From: Radiobacillus deserti
Lineage (GTDB): Bacteria > Bacillota > Bacilli > Bacillales > Amphibacillaceae
Direction of reading: 5' to 3'
Assembly: GCF_007301515.1 (NCBI RefSeq)
Contig: NZ_CP041666.1
Span: forward strand, 2,976,001-3,040,000
Length of the DNA stretch: 64,000 bases
Position numbers and translations under genes: made by a program. The notes beneath the pieces are model-generated. The model worked only from the letters and a program-made list of their open reading frames with translations. It was not told where the DNA came from and did not search any database. Positions 9,303 to 18,600 of the stretch are shown one piece after another (position 1 is the stretch's first letter; each line of letters starts with the position of its first letter).

Positions 9303-10061
9303 TTATACAGAGCCTGAGAAAAAGGATTCGACCTCAAAGTATTTCGTCAATGGCTGCTTTCTTCCGTTTTCATGCCATTTATGGTATTCACTAAAAACTT
9401 GATGAATGTTATTATTTGCCCTTTCTTCAACCAAATATGTAACAACAAGAAAACTTCGCCAATAGTTAAACAGGATACTAGATAAACTCCCTTGATAACT
9501 AGCCTCTCCAAAGTCATCCAACGAATGATTTCCGTATTTCCCATGAAACATGTCTACCAATTCTCGCTCTACTGCTGTTACATCCTTAAATTCTTGATCA
9601 TTTAATATCCGTTTTCTTGATAGATAATCACACATTCCTTCTTCAAACCAAATACTATCCTCCCTATCAGCGTCAAATTCATCTACAAATAAGTCCGAAT
9701 GGTGTGTTAATTCATGACCTACGATAGTCAGTAATTGGTTTTCCGACATATTCTTATAAAATGCTTCGACCTTAGCGTGATTCTTCCCTTCTAGCTGCTT
9801 TAAAAACAGCTCTCTCCATTTAAATAGCTCAGGAGAAATATAGATTGTATCTCTATTTGTAAAAGCAGGTAGTGGAAGATTAGAAAAAACGGTTGTGGCC
9901 AATTCTACCGATGTCCATACTATCGCTTTCGGTTTATCAATTAGCTTGTAATTTGCCTCCAATTCGGCCTGGTAGACTTTTAACTTTTCATTCAATCTTT
10001 TAATCAAACCTTCATGTTCTTCGTATTCTTCTTTTGTTTCAAATGCAAATATTTGTTTCAT
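9303..10061 (-). CDS. HExxH zinc metallopeptidase-like protein
   Basis: A 252-residue cytoplasmic protein with the gluzincin motif HELTH at 116-120 (zinc ligands His116 and His120, catalytic Glu117) and a likely third ligand at Glu140 or Glu141 in WFEEGMCDYLS. No signal peptide, so it would act inside the cell. The C-terminal end (TKYFEVESFFSGSV) closely matches the partial gene at 63853, which is a second copy. Substrate unknown. A GGGAGAAAGGA site precedes the ATG. Confidence 0.8.
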   Translation of the reverse strand: MKQIFAFETKEEYEEHEGLIKRLNEKLKVYQAELEANYKLIDKPKAIVWTSVELATTVFSNLPLPAFTNRDTIYISPELFKWRELFLKQLEGKNHAKVEAFYKNMSENQLLTIVGHELTHHSDLFVDEFDADREDSIWFEEGMCDYLSRKRILNDQEFKDVTAVERELVDMFHGKYGNHSLDDFGEASYQGSLSSILFNYWRSFLVVTYLVEERANNNIHQVFSEYHKWHENGRKQPLTKYFEVESFFSGSV

Positions 10062-10087
10062 TTGTCCTTTCTCCCTTCCTTTTTTAT

Positions 10088-10630
10088 TTAAGATGAAGGA
10101 GCTAGTCTATATTTCTCTTTATATTCCTCATATTCCAAAACTTCTATTACATTAGATACATGGAGAACAGAGCCTATGAAATCTCTTATATGTAACCCTT
10201 GCATTTCATAAGTATCAGCGGAATTTACTGTCGCTGTTACATCCTCCAAGAACGTAACTTTATAGCCTCTATCAAAAGCAGAAATCGCCGTGAACAGACA
10301 GCAATATTCTGTATTAAAACCAGTAATAAAAAGATGATCCACCCCTAATCCATCTAACGAGCTAGATAAATTCGTGTTGTAGAAAGCACTAGGAGTTTGC
10401 TTCTCTATAACTTGCTGCGCATACTTCTTCACCGAACTATGTAATTCAGATCCAGTAGAACCTCGATAAAGAGGACTGTTTTCTGCATCATCCGTATGTT
10501 TCATGAAAATAACTGGTTTTCCCGCTTCTTTAAAATCATGAATAACCATTTCAATGTTTGATAGTTCTTTTTGAAAATCCCCTTTATGAACTAATCCGTT
10601 TTGTACATCTATCACGAGTAAGGCTTGCAT
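10088..10630 (-). CDS. Isochorismatase-family cysteine hydrolase
   Basis: A 180-residue hydrolase of the isochorismatase superfamily. The catalytic triad can be placed as Asp8 (VIDVQN), Lys77 (IEKQTPSAF) and Cys110 (TGFNTEYCC). Members hydrolyse amides or enol ethers (nicotinamidase, isochorismatase and others); FNTEYC and the short length fit the general hydrolase group rather than EntB. It is 26 bases upstream of the peptidase gene on the same strand and may be co-transcribed. Confidence 0.85.
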   Translation of the reverse strand: MQALLVIDVQNGLVHKGDFQKELSNIEMVIHDFKEAGKPVIFMKHTDDAENSPLYRGSTGSELHSSVKKYAQQVIEKQTPSAFYNTNLSSSLDGLGVDHLFITGFNTEYCCLFTAISAFDRGYKVTFLEDVTATVNSADTYEMQGLHIRDFIGSVLHVSNVIEVLEYEEYKEKYRLAPSS

Positions 10631-11030
10631 GATATCACCGCCAGTTTTGTATTATGATTTCTTTTATGTGGTATAAGTTTTGCGGATTTACTGGGATGTT
10701 TGGAGAGTTTTTATTGTTTTTTGGCAAGTTAAACCGCATTCTGGAGATTTTATCAAGGATCGTTTGCTGCTTTTACTGGATATAACCCAAATTCACCTAC
10801 AATGAGACTACCTTCTTTTCTAGTTCATAATATCCCCTATCCACCCTCACGAAAAGAAAATCAATACCTGGTCGTTAACTGTAATAGAAAAAATGTACTG
10901 TTGTTACATTACTGGGTATAATTTGTAAAAAGAGGACTTGAACCTCAGGATCACCCTCATCCTTGCCATATACAACTTTGACCTGTTGTTAGGTTTGGTA
11001 TTCGCCTTTTCAAATCGCTACCAACTTACA
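10631..11030. other. Intergenic, nothing recognised
   Basis: About 400 bases with no coding frame of plausible length and no clear terminator. A short stretch at 10932-10947 resembles a tRNA T-arm in reverse complement, but no acceptor or anticodon arms accompany it. Confidence 0.5.
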
Positions 11031-11489
11031 TTATTCCTGTAATTCTGTGCTCCAATTCAATTCCTGAATTTTCACATCAAGCAGTCTATATTTTTGTGAC
11101 AACTCATCTATATACGATTGGATTTTTTTGACGTCCATTGTCATGACATACTTAATTTCAGACCTTGAATATCGGTCATGTCGCATAGTGGCTTCTTTCA
11201 AAAGCTCGTTATAAATCTTTCTTTCCTGGCCTAGTAAATCCCTGCTTGTAAGGGCATCCGCAAGTGATTGTTTTCGATCAAACCTAGTCTGTATATTTGT
11301 TTTATTTATGTTTTGAATTAATCGTTCAAGTTTTCCTAGGAGCTCCGATAATTCTTCGATTATCGCATTCGGTTCCTCTATTGGATTGTCCCCTTCTTGC
11401 ACTCTTACATTTTGAATTAATCGATTTTTCAACTGCTCTACTTTTACTTGATAATCAGAACGTAATAATAATGCCTCCGCTAATTTCAC
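11031..11489 (-). CDS. DIP1984 family protein
   Basis: A 152-residue helical protein. It opens with KLAEALLLRSDYQVKVEQLK and has VQEGD, then a leucine/glutamate-rich coiled coil and LIQNINKTN, the recognisable pattern of the DIP1984 family (also called septicolysin-like). Function is not established. The ORF begins with ATG behind a TAGGAGGGGATTG site. Small membrane genes follow upstream on the same strand. Confidence 0.8.
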   Translation of the reverse strand: MKLAEALLLRSDYQVKVEQLKNRLIQNVRVQEGDNPIEEPNAIIEELSELLGKLERLIQNINKTNIQTRFDRKQSLADALTSRDLLGQERKIYNELLKEATMRHDRYSRSEIKYVMTMDVKKIQSYIDELSQKYRLLDVKIQELNWSTELQE

Positions 11490-11508
11490 CCAATCCCCTC
11501 CTAGTCTT

Positions 11509-11682
11509 CTATATTTTGCTCTTTACTTGTTTTCTTGTCCCTAGAAAATATGTGCTGATTCCTAATATCCACCCACCACTAATCCCGATAATAGTGCCTA
11601 AAACAGCCCAATATGCGGATAAGTAACTTCCTACTAGAAACATTACAAATCCGAGGATATATATGAACATATCTTTATTCAC
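11509..11682 (-). CDS. Small membrane protein (57 aa)
   Basis: GTG start at 11680-11682 with a strong AAGGAGGAG site 8 bases upstream. The product has two membrane helices (about 4-22 and 26-48) and a basic tail (TRKQVKSKI). No family recognised. It lies 19 bases before the DIP1984 gene, so the two may be co-transcribed. Confidence 0.6.
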   Translation of the reverse strand: MNKDMFIYILGFVMFLVGSYLSAYWAVLGTIIGISGGWILGISTYFLGTRKQVKSKI

Positions 11683-11718
11683 AGAACTCCTCCTTCTTCT
11701 ACGAACTCACAAATCTAA

Positions 11719-11895
11719 TTAACTCTTTCTTTCCAACATTATTTTAGAAGACCAGATCGTTAATCCAGCACTTCCCATACCTAACGCTGAAACAACTAAT
11801 GTTACTACGTTATAATCGACTAGAAAATTCATGATGAAAAGAATGAAACAAGCTACCAATAAAATTATAGAAAAGAAAAATAGAAACTTATACAT
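11719..11895 (-). CDS. Small membrane protein (58 aa)
   Basis: ATG start at 11893-11895 preceded by a GGAGGT site. It encodes two hydrophobic helices (about 3-27 and 31-50) and a charged tail (MLERKS). The same-strand neighbour at 11509 has similar size and topology. No family recognised. Confidence 0.6.
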   Translation of the reverse strand: MYKFLFFFSIILLVACFILFIMNFLVDYNVVTLVVSALGMGSAGLTIWSSKIMLERKS

Positions 11896-12047
11896 AAAAT
11901 TACCTCCATGCTTTGATTACGAATGTACAGGTGAAACGTTTCAAGGATTCAGCATTGCTTATCGTTTACTTTTTACTTTAACTTCTTCTGTACTAGCTTT
12001 TCATTTTTATGTCCGGTCTCCAGTAGATTCTTATGTTTTCGTTAAAT

Positions 12048-12231
12048 TCAGAAACCATTAGCTTCACAACCATATTCGTACTCTGTTAACCCATACTCTT
12101 TGGACAACGTAACATCTTTGAAGTCCGGTGTGTCATACGTAAACCTAAACCAACGGAGCAATGACTAACGCTGCAAGACTTTTTAATTGTTCCTCACAAT
12201 CTTTAGTTAAATCTATCGTGTATTTATTCAT
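12048..12231 (-). pseudogene. Frameshifted small gene of unknown family
   Basis: An ATG at 12229-12231 opens MNKYTIDLTKDCEEQLKSLA and soon stops. The next frame continues as RFTYDTPDFKDVTL and ends SKEYGLTEYEYGCEANGF with a stop at 12048. Both halves look protein-like and abut, so one base change near 12140 has split a gene of about 60 residues. Its family is not recognised. Confidence 0.5.
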
Positions 12232-12267
12232 CTACATAAAATTCATTGTTTTCACAAACATCATACG

Positions 12268-12600
12268 TCACAGCGAAGTAATTCTTTTCCATATGTCACA
12301 CCCTTTTTGCTTTTTTCTCCACTGCACCACTGCAAAAAAATAAACAAACAAGAAAAATCCGTATGTTATGATGACAAAAATAAAATATGGAATGTCTAAG
12401 TATGTAAGTAACCCACATAAAACGAAAACACTTAACAGGATTGGACTATGTACTACGCCTCGATTTTGTAAAGATTCATAGATACTCCAGAGTAATGCCA
12501 CTATGCCGAGGAGTAACATTAGCCACATGTGTGGAGAGACATTCGTCCAATTATCGAAGAAGAGAACAATGCTTAACCCATTTATTAGGAAAGCTAACAA
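12268..12600 (-). CDS. Four-helix membrane protein
   Basis: A 110-residue integral membrane protein with about four hydrophobic helices and a lysine-rich segment (QWRKKQKG) near the C-terminus. The TTG at 12598-12600 is about 13 bases after an AAGGAGGGGG site. No family recognised. It lies downstream of the small membrane gene at 12646 on the same strand. Confidence 0.55.
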   Translation of the reverse strand: MLAFLINGLSIVLFFDNWTNVSPHMWLMLLLGIVALLWSIYESLQNRGVVHSPILLSVFVLCGLLTYLDIPYFIFVIITYGFFLFVYFFAVVQWRKKQKGCDIWKRITSL

Positions 12601-12645
12601 TAAGCTTATTTTCCCCCTCCTTTTTCATCCAAAAACCCACAAATA

Positions 12646-12828
12646 TTATCTTGAATCCTTCTTCATCGTACCAAAGGCATGTAATAATAAATGAATAATG
12701 ATAAAGCATAAAAGGTAAACAATGATAGGTTCATTCGTTACCCAAATCGAAGTTAGAGTGAAAAATAATAATGTGGATAGGAGAAAAAGCAATATTACAT
12801 AAATTAAAATACTGAAGATGGTAATCAA
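12646..12828 (-). CDS. Small membrane protein (60 aa)
   Basis: Two membrane helices (about 2-25 and 30-50) followed by GTMKKDSR. The TTG at 12826-12828 is chosen because GGAGGG lies 6 bases before it; an upstream ATG at 12867 has no such site. It is followed closely by the membrane gene ending at 12268, suggesting a two-gene operon. Confidence 0.55.
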   Translation of the reverse strand: MITIFSILIYVILLFLLSTLLFFTLTSIWVTNEPIIVYLLCFIIIHLLLHAFGTMKKDSR

Positions 12829-13076
12829 GTTGTTCCCTCCATTTACACGAATGTATTTCATTATCATTTTAACATTATTTTCCTTATGCAGATGGATAAG
12901 AATTGAGATTTCACAATTAGGAAGTTATGAGTTTTTTAGTCCAATCAAAAAAATCATTGTGCTCCCTTTACCTTTCGTATTCTGTTTTCATATCTTTTTT
13001 CAGTTGTCTGGAGCACCTTGTCTATAAAGTCTTATCTCCATCATGAACGTTTATCAGGTTATATTAAGGATAACTA

Positions 13077-13105
13077 TTGACATATAATTACACTATAAAT
13101 ATAAT
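13077..13105 (+). promoter_or_regulatory. Consensus sigma-A promoter of the double-HTH TetR gene
   Basis: TTGACA at 13077-13082, 17-base spacer, TATAAT at 13100-13105: a perfect match to the vegetative consensus, 57 bases before the TTG start. Confidence 0.85.
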
Positions 13106-13111
13106 ATCAAC

Positions 13112-13147
13112 ATACTCAAAAGTATTTGCTGCACGTACTATAAAGTA
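13112..13147. promoter_or_regulatory. Two TACT-N4-AGTA palindromes
   Basis: ATACT-CAAA-AGTAT (13112-13125) and TACT-ATAA-AGTA (13136-13147) are centred 23 bp apart, just downstream of the -10 box and ahead of the regulator's ribosome site. Their position suggests autoregulation by the TetR-type protein. The match of both copies to one pattern is seen; binding is inferred. Confidence 0.5.
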
Positions 13148-13161
13148 TTCGAGGTGATAAC

Positions 13162-13944
13162 TTGAGACCGATTGATAGAATTATGGATGCTCTTAAGAAA
13201 CTTTCACTAGACCAGCCATATGACAAAATAACATATGCTGATGTTGCGAAAGAAGCTGGAGTTCATTGGACTACAGTCCGACGTCATTTTGGAAGTAAAG
13301 AACATATGAAAAAAATTCTTCTAGATAATCAAGGCGCAAAAAATCTGTCATACACTGATACTCGAACAAAAATACTAGAATCAGCCGAAAGAACATTTGC
13401 AATGTACGGATATGAAGGTACTTCCTTAGATAAAGTAGCTGAAAATGCAGGGTTGACAAAAGGGGCAGTTTATTGGCATTTCTCCAGTAAGAGCGATTTA
13501 TTCTTAACCCTTACCGAAAGAAGCCTTAAAGAACTTATAAAAGAACTTCCGCACCAATCGAAAGAAGTTTTTGATTCTGTGAGCCCAGTAGAAGCATTGA
13601 AGGTACTTTTCGAAAACGAATTCCGAGCTTGCGCAGAAGATAAAAATGAAAAAACATTACTCTTTTTTGAATTTATTTCAAAACGGCGAGATAAAGAAAT
13701 TAAGGATAAATTAAATGCCTCTTTTTCCCAGTTATTCTTAGAGAGTTCTGAGATTCTCAAAGAACTACAACAACAGAACCGTGTGACAAGTAATATTGAT
13801 CCTAATGCATTATCCGTTGTTCTCCATGCATTAATGAATGGCATCATACTTATGTATTTAGTCTCCCCTGATAGTGTGCCACTAAATACAATCGCCAACG
13901 ATGTTTCAAAGGTTGTTTGGAAAGGGATAGCTCCTAAAAATTAA
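13162..13944 (+). CDS. TetR family regulator with two HTH domains
   Basis: A 260-residue DNA-binding regulator. Residues about 5-50 form one TetR-like helix-turn-helix (ITYADVAKEAGVHWTTVRRHFGSK) and about 66-112 a second, canonical one (TSLDKVAENAGLTKGAVYWH); the rest is a helical ligand-binding domain. Tandem TetR heads are uncommon. TTG start at 13162, GAGGTGAT site 5 bases upstream. It sits upstream of, and in the same direction as, a disrupted alpha/beta hydrolase gene, its likely target. Confidence 0.85.
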   Translation: MRPIDRIMDALKKLSLDQPYDKITYADVAKEAGVHWTTVRRHFGSKEHMKKILLDNQGAKNLSYTDTRTKILESAERTFAMYGYEGTSLDKVAENAGLTKGAVYWHFSSKSDLFLTLTERSLKELIKELPHQSKEVFDSVSPVEALKVLFENEFRACAEDKNEKTLLFFEFISKRRDKEIKDKLNASFSQLFLESSEILKELQQQNRVTSNIDPNALSVVLHALMNGIILMYLVSPDSVPLNTIANDVSKVVWKGIAPKN

Positions 13945-14033
13945 GCGTTCTCAAACCGGAACTGGATTTTTATATAATCTACAAACTTTAAAATATGTAT
14001 TACTAACAAAGGAAGACGGAAAGGAGACTGTAA

Positions 14034-14976
14034 ATGGAATTAATCCTTGTACTGATTCTGATAGTATTTGTTGGAGGATTATACACGTATAACAAGTGGC
14101 AAGTAAAAAAATCAGAGGCATCATTTCCACCAAGTGGCAGTTTTGTGACTATCGGTAATTATAAATTACATTATATATCTGAAGGAACCGGCGATCCAAT
14201 TGTGTTTCTTCATGGAGGAATTCTTTCAAGCAAGGATTTTAAAGATGTAGTTCAGTTAGCTGGTAAACAAGGCTATCATGCAATAGCATTTGACAGACCT
14301 GGGTATGGTTATAGTGATAGACCTAAGCACAAAGAAGTTAACCCAATGTTCCAAGCAGAGCTTATTCATAAAGCATTAGGGAAACTTGGTGTAGATAAAC
14401 CTATTATTTTAGTTGGACATTCATGGAGTGGTACTATGACCCTCTCCTACGCACTACAATTTCCAAATGAAGTCGCTGGAATTGTAACATTAGGAGCAGT
14501 TATGTATAAAGAGGGTTACCCAGCAGAACATGGCGATATTCTATCTAAGATTACCACAATGCCCTTACTCGGAGATTTTATTTTAAGTACATTGCTAAAA
14601 ACTCCACTAGGCAAAGGAATGGCGGATTCAATGGTGAGATCAACATTCGAACCTGAACGTGCACCTGAGGAATATAAAAGAAGAAGTATATGCTATAGGT
14701 TTTCGACCAAGTCATTTTAAAGCAAATCGTGAGGATGTTCTTGCCTTTCCAGGAACTTCGAAACAACTTAGCGTAAACTACAAAGATATTAAAGTTCCTG
14801 TCATAATTATCGTTGGAGAAAATGATCCCTTTGGCACAATTGAACAGGGTGAGCGACTACAAAGAGAGATTCCCCATGCAAAATTTATGCTTATTCCTAA
14901 TATAGGGCATATGATACCCGAACTTCACCCCAAAATAGTTATAAAACACATAAACGATATTTCTAATAAGAACTGA
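14034..14976 (+). pseudogene. Alpha/beta hydrolase, frameshifted
   Basis: A full-length alpha/beta hydrolase (about 313 residues) split by one extra A in the run at 14677-14680. The first part has a membrane anchor (residues 1-19), the HGG oxyanion motif and the nucleophile elbow GHSWSG. The second frame supplies the acid (GENDPFG) and the histidine (NIGHMIPELHP). Removing one A restores EYKEEVYAIGFRP and a continuous protein. AAAGGAGA site 6 bases before the ATG. Either recent inactivation or a sequence error. Confidence 0.8.
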
Positions 14977-15039
14977 AGTAATAGATGATGGTAATCTTTG
15001 TTTTATTTATCGCTAGATACCAAGAAAGCGAAGATTAAG

Positions 15040-15398
15040 ACAAAAACAACATCTTGTAAAGGATTTATATATTTCTTCTTCTATTACTTTCATGTTACTT
15101 TTCACTGTGTCTAACGTAAAATACTTTACACTAAAATCTTCTGTTCCCATACTGGTATTTTAGAATTTGCATGTTTATCGAATATCATTAAACTACTCTC
15201 TCCTTTAAGCACCCCACAATGAAGACACACTTATTTTTGGTAGATAGCTCCTTTTCAAACACAGACCTGTCTCAAAAACATTCCTATATCTTTCTTTAGT
15301 TTCCCGTAGAGGACTTGTCTCTTGTTCTTAGGAGCAAACACGATGCGATACTAACAATTCCATTTCGTATGTGCTAAACTGTTTACCTCAGATGATAT
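15040..15398 (-). pseudogene. tnpA: IS200-type transposase tnpA remnant
   Basis: Degenerate translation matching IS200/IS605 TnpA: SLAHTKWNC, then IVFAPKNKRQVLYG and KLKKDIG near the start, GESSLMIFDKHA further on and LDTVKSN near the end. The start codon has become ATA (15396-15398) behind an intact AGGAGG site, TAG replaces the Lys after KWNC, and further stops and deletions follow; the HUH motif is lost. Boundaries at the 3' side are approximate. Confidence 0.7.
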
Positions 15399-15399
15399 T

Positions 15400-15515
15400 A
15401 AAGCTCCTCCTAATTAAAATAATCTTCGGTTAGAACCTAAAGTTTATTCTAACACTAGGGGAGCTTTTTTTGATACATCACTAAAGCTATTCTGAACCAT
15501 ACGCCTAGCGTACGG
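15400..15515. mobile_element. Left-end hairpins of the IS200/IS605 remnant
   Basis: Next to the tnpA remnant lies a long hairpin with arms AAAGCTCC (15400-15407) and GGAGCTTT (15460-15467), ending in a T-run, with a nested GTTAGAA/TTCTAAC stem. IS200 elements carry such a leading-end terminator that blocks read-in and masks the tnpA ribosome site. A smaller tip-like hairpin (CCATACGC / GCGTACGG, 15497-15515) lies further out, typical of IS605-family ends. Confidence 0.55.
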
Positions 15516-15535
15516 TTTTCATTTAACAATAATCA

Positions 15536-15561
15536 CCCTAAAACCCTTAGAGGATTTAGGG
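15536..15561. repeat. Short inverted repeat CCCTAAA/TTTAGGG
   Basis: Perfect 7-bp arms (15536-15542, 15555-15561), 65 bases past the stop of the SLH gene ending at 15626. It could be its weak terminator or part of the IS remnant's flank; no U-run follows. Confidence 0.3.
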
Positions 15562-15625
15562 CTTAAAGCCTACATTTATAAGGATTTTACACCACTTTAC
15601 AGCTATTTCTATATCGTATTTAAGG

Positions 15626-18600
15626 CTATTCCTCTTTAAACTCTGGATAATCACCGGTAGGCATGAACCATGTATTTGTGAAGTCCCAACCAGCGTTTGT
15701 GTACGTAGACTGCTGTTTCATTTCTAGAGTCGAGAGCGGTATTCCTTTTCCGGTATCACTTTGCGTGGTGATTTGCATATCGTAGAAGGAACTGCTTACC
15801 GTGTTATTATTTTTACCAACCAATCCGCCTACATCCACTCCACTTGAATTTACAGCGCCTGCCGCATAGGTTTCTGTAATAGTTCCTTCATTTAGTCCGA
15901 CAAGTCCTCCAACAATACCAGAACCACCTTTTACTTCTACTGTTGAATAGGACTGTGTAATTGATCCATGGTTACTCCCTACTAACCCACCTACATTGAT
16001 GAAATTACTAAAAACAGAACCTAAAGCAAAGGAATGTGTAATGGTACCCTCGTTCGCTCCTACTAATCCGCCCGCTTCACTGTGAAGAGAGTGGACATCG
16101 GTGTCTGCATCAGAATGATTTAGTTGGGCGGATGTTCGCATGATTCCGATAAGTCCTCCCATATTTATACCACCTTTTACACCTGTTACACTTCCTGATC
16201 CTGAACTATTGCTAATAGAGCCTGCATTCATGTAACCAACTAACGTACCAGCGGAACTCCCATTAGTATTTATGTTTCCAGAAACAGTAACGTCTGTTAC
16301 GACTCCACCAGCCATATGTCCAACAAGGATTCCTGTACCGTTACCGGTATTTGAAATACTAGCATTTGTTAATGTTAGATTACTAATTTCCGAGCCATCT
16401 GCAACAGCGCCAAATAACCCGGTAGCGCCATTTGCTTGTATCTTTAAGTTTTCGATAACCTTTCCATTTCCTTTTAAAGTACCGCTAAATGGTTCTGCTG
16501 TCGTGCCAATTGGCGCCCATCCATCCTTATAAGAAGTCTGACTCATATCGATATCAGTGTTCAGCACATAATGGGCAGAGAGATTATCTCTTACATGATT
16601 TAACTGCTCAACATTGTCTATGACATAAGGGTTACCAATCGATCCGTCTCCAATTCCATATGCTCCCTTATCTATTGTGAAAGAAACTACCATACTATTG
16701 CCTACTAAATCCGTGACAGTCAGTATATAGTCGCCATCCTCACTTATTGGTGTACCTAGCACATAACCATTCACAATGGTTCCATTTTTCACCAATGTAA
16801 TCGTTGCAATATCTGATGCGGTACTGGTTGGAGTTACACTAGTATTATAGGTCTGCTGATCCGTAACACCACTAACGTCAGGAGCTATTTTATCAATAGT
16901 AAAGGCCACCTCAGATCTATTTCCATCGTCGTCTGTAACGGTTAAAACATATGCTCCATCTCCAGTAATAGGCGTTCCTAGTGTATAGCCATCTATCGCT
17001 ATATTATCCTTCTTTAAAACAACCGATTGAACATCAGAAGCTGAAGAATTTGGAATAACATTCTGATTGGTTTTCGTTCCATCCGTTACCCCTGTTATCA
17101 TTGGTGATGTTTTATCTATGGATGCTGGGATGACGTAAGAAGCGCTTTTCTCCGATTCATTTCCTGAAGCGTCCGTTGCAGTAATTACTAAATTATAGGC
17201 TCCCTCTGCGAGTGCATCTAAAGATAGGTTTACCGAACCGGCTGCCGCACTATTTCCAAGCTGGATAGGTGCTTGTAATTCATCCGCTTTGACTACCCCA
17301 TCCGCGTCCGTATCTGTCCATTCGTACACCTTTAACACGGCGTCGCCTTCGCTGACCGCTCCAGCATCCCCGACAAGTGTCACTTTTTTGGACAAGGGAT
17401 CATAGTGAACGGAAAATTTAGACGTTACAATAGTTGGTGGCGTGCGATCTGAATGATCTACTGGTGGAGCATCATAGTATGGATTTGTCTGTCCATTTAT
17501 ATTTTGAATATAGTTTCTTATTTCTTCGTAGTTTTCAAATACTTCTTCTATCTTCACATTTTCGTGCAGGATTACATTACGAATCGTGCTACCCAGTGCC
17601 ATACGAATATGTATGTCGTTAGAAAAGATTTCAAACACATCAATGGTGCCAATCCATTGTTGATTAATGTTCCCCTTTCCACCTTTCAGCTGAATATGGA
17701 TAATGTGGCCTGACCCTTCTAACGTAAAGTTCGTCGTATCCTGTTGAAGAATCAGCTTGTCGATGGATCCATTTAGTTGTAATTGATCTACACCTCCATG
17801 GATGTTCAGGGTGGAAAGGCTAGATGGTCCTTCTACAGAAAGCCCTGCCCTCTGATAGAGATTCATTTCCTTTATATTGGATTGACCATGGATGGTAAGT
17901 TGAACCTTTGGTAAGTTGACATCCACAGTATCTAGAGTAGCGTCTCTTAACAGGATGGATGGTTGCTCATTAGCGTGTAGGGTGGCATTTGCCGAATTGC
18001 TAACGGTAGTACGTCCATTTATTTGTATATCCTCTCCCATAAAGCCTTCACTTTCAATAGTGAGGTCGCCAGTTACAGTAAGATTGGATATTTTGATTGG
18101 GGTGGAACCATTTATAGCTAAATTCCCCTCGATCGTTACACCACCGCCATCTAAACTATTTGTCACAGCATTAGAGACTGGGTTATTGGTTATTTCTAAC
18201 CCCGTAATTTGGGTCAGGACTTTGTTGCTTGTCTCAAACTTTATAGATGCTCCAAGCAATAATTGCTGATTTTCTTCCTTAAATAGCGGTTGCAGGTCTT
18301 TTGAAATAGCATAAGTTTCACCTGCAATAACGACAGAATTTTGATCATATCGTTCAATACTCGTAGAAGAAAGCATGGATTTATGAACGAACACAGCCAT
18401 CTGCGCACGTGTGGTAGAGCTGCCCCCGCGATACACACGGTTTCCATCTTCATTCATACTTCCTACCGTAATTTTATGTTGGGCTAGAATTTTTACAAAT
18501 GGTTGAAAAGTCTTGGGGATGTCATTGATGTCTTCAAAATGGAAATCGGTGCCTTTATCTTGTAAATGAAAGGCCTTCACTAAGACAACTGCCATTTCAT

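Noticed and set aside
10932..10947. tRNA T-arm-like sequence (GGTTCAAGTCC in reverse complement)
   Set aside because: Four of five T-stem pairs form, but no acceptor, D or anticodon stems could be matched within 70 bases.
11297..12061. Plus-strand frames of 76-109 codons
   Set aside because: They lie opposite DIP1984 and small membrane genes that have ribosome sites; no support of their own.
13470..13898. 142-codon minus frame opposite the TetR gene
   Set aside because: Antisense shadow; the TetR frame has promoter, ribosome site and family motifs.
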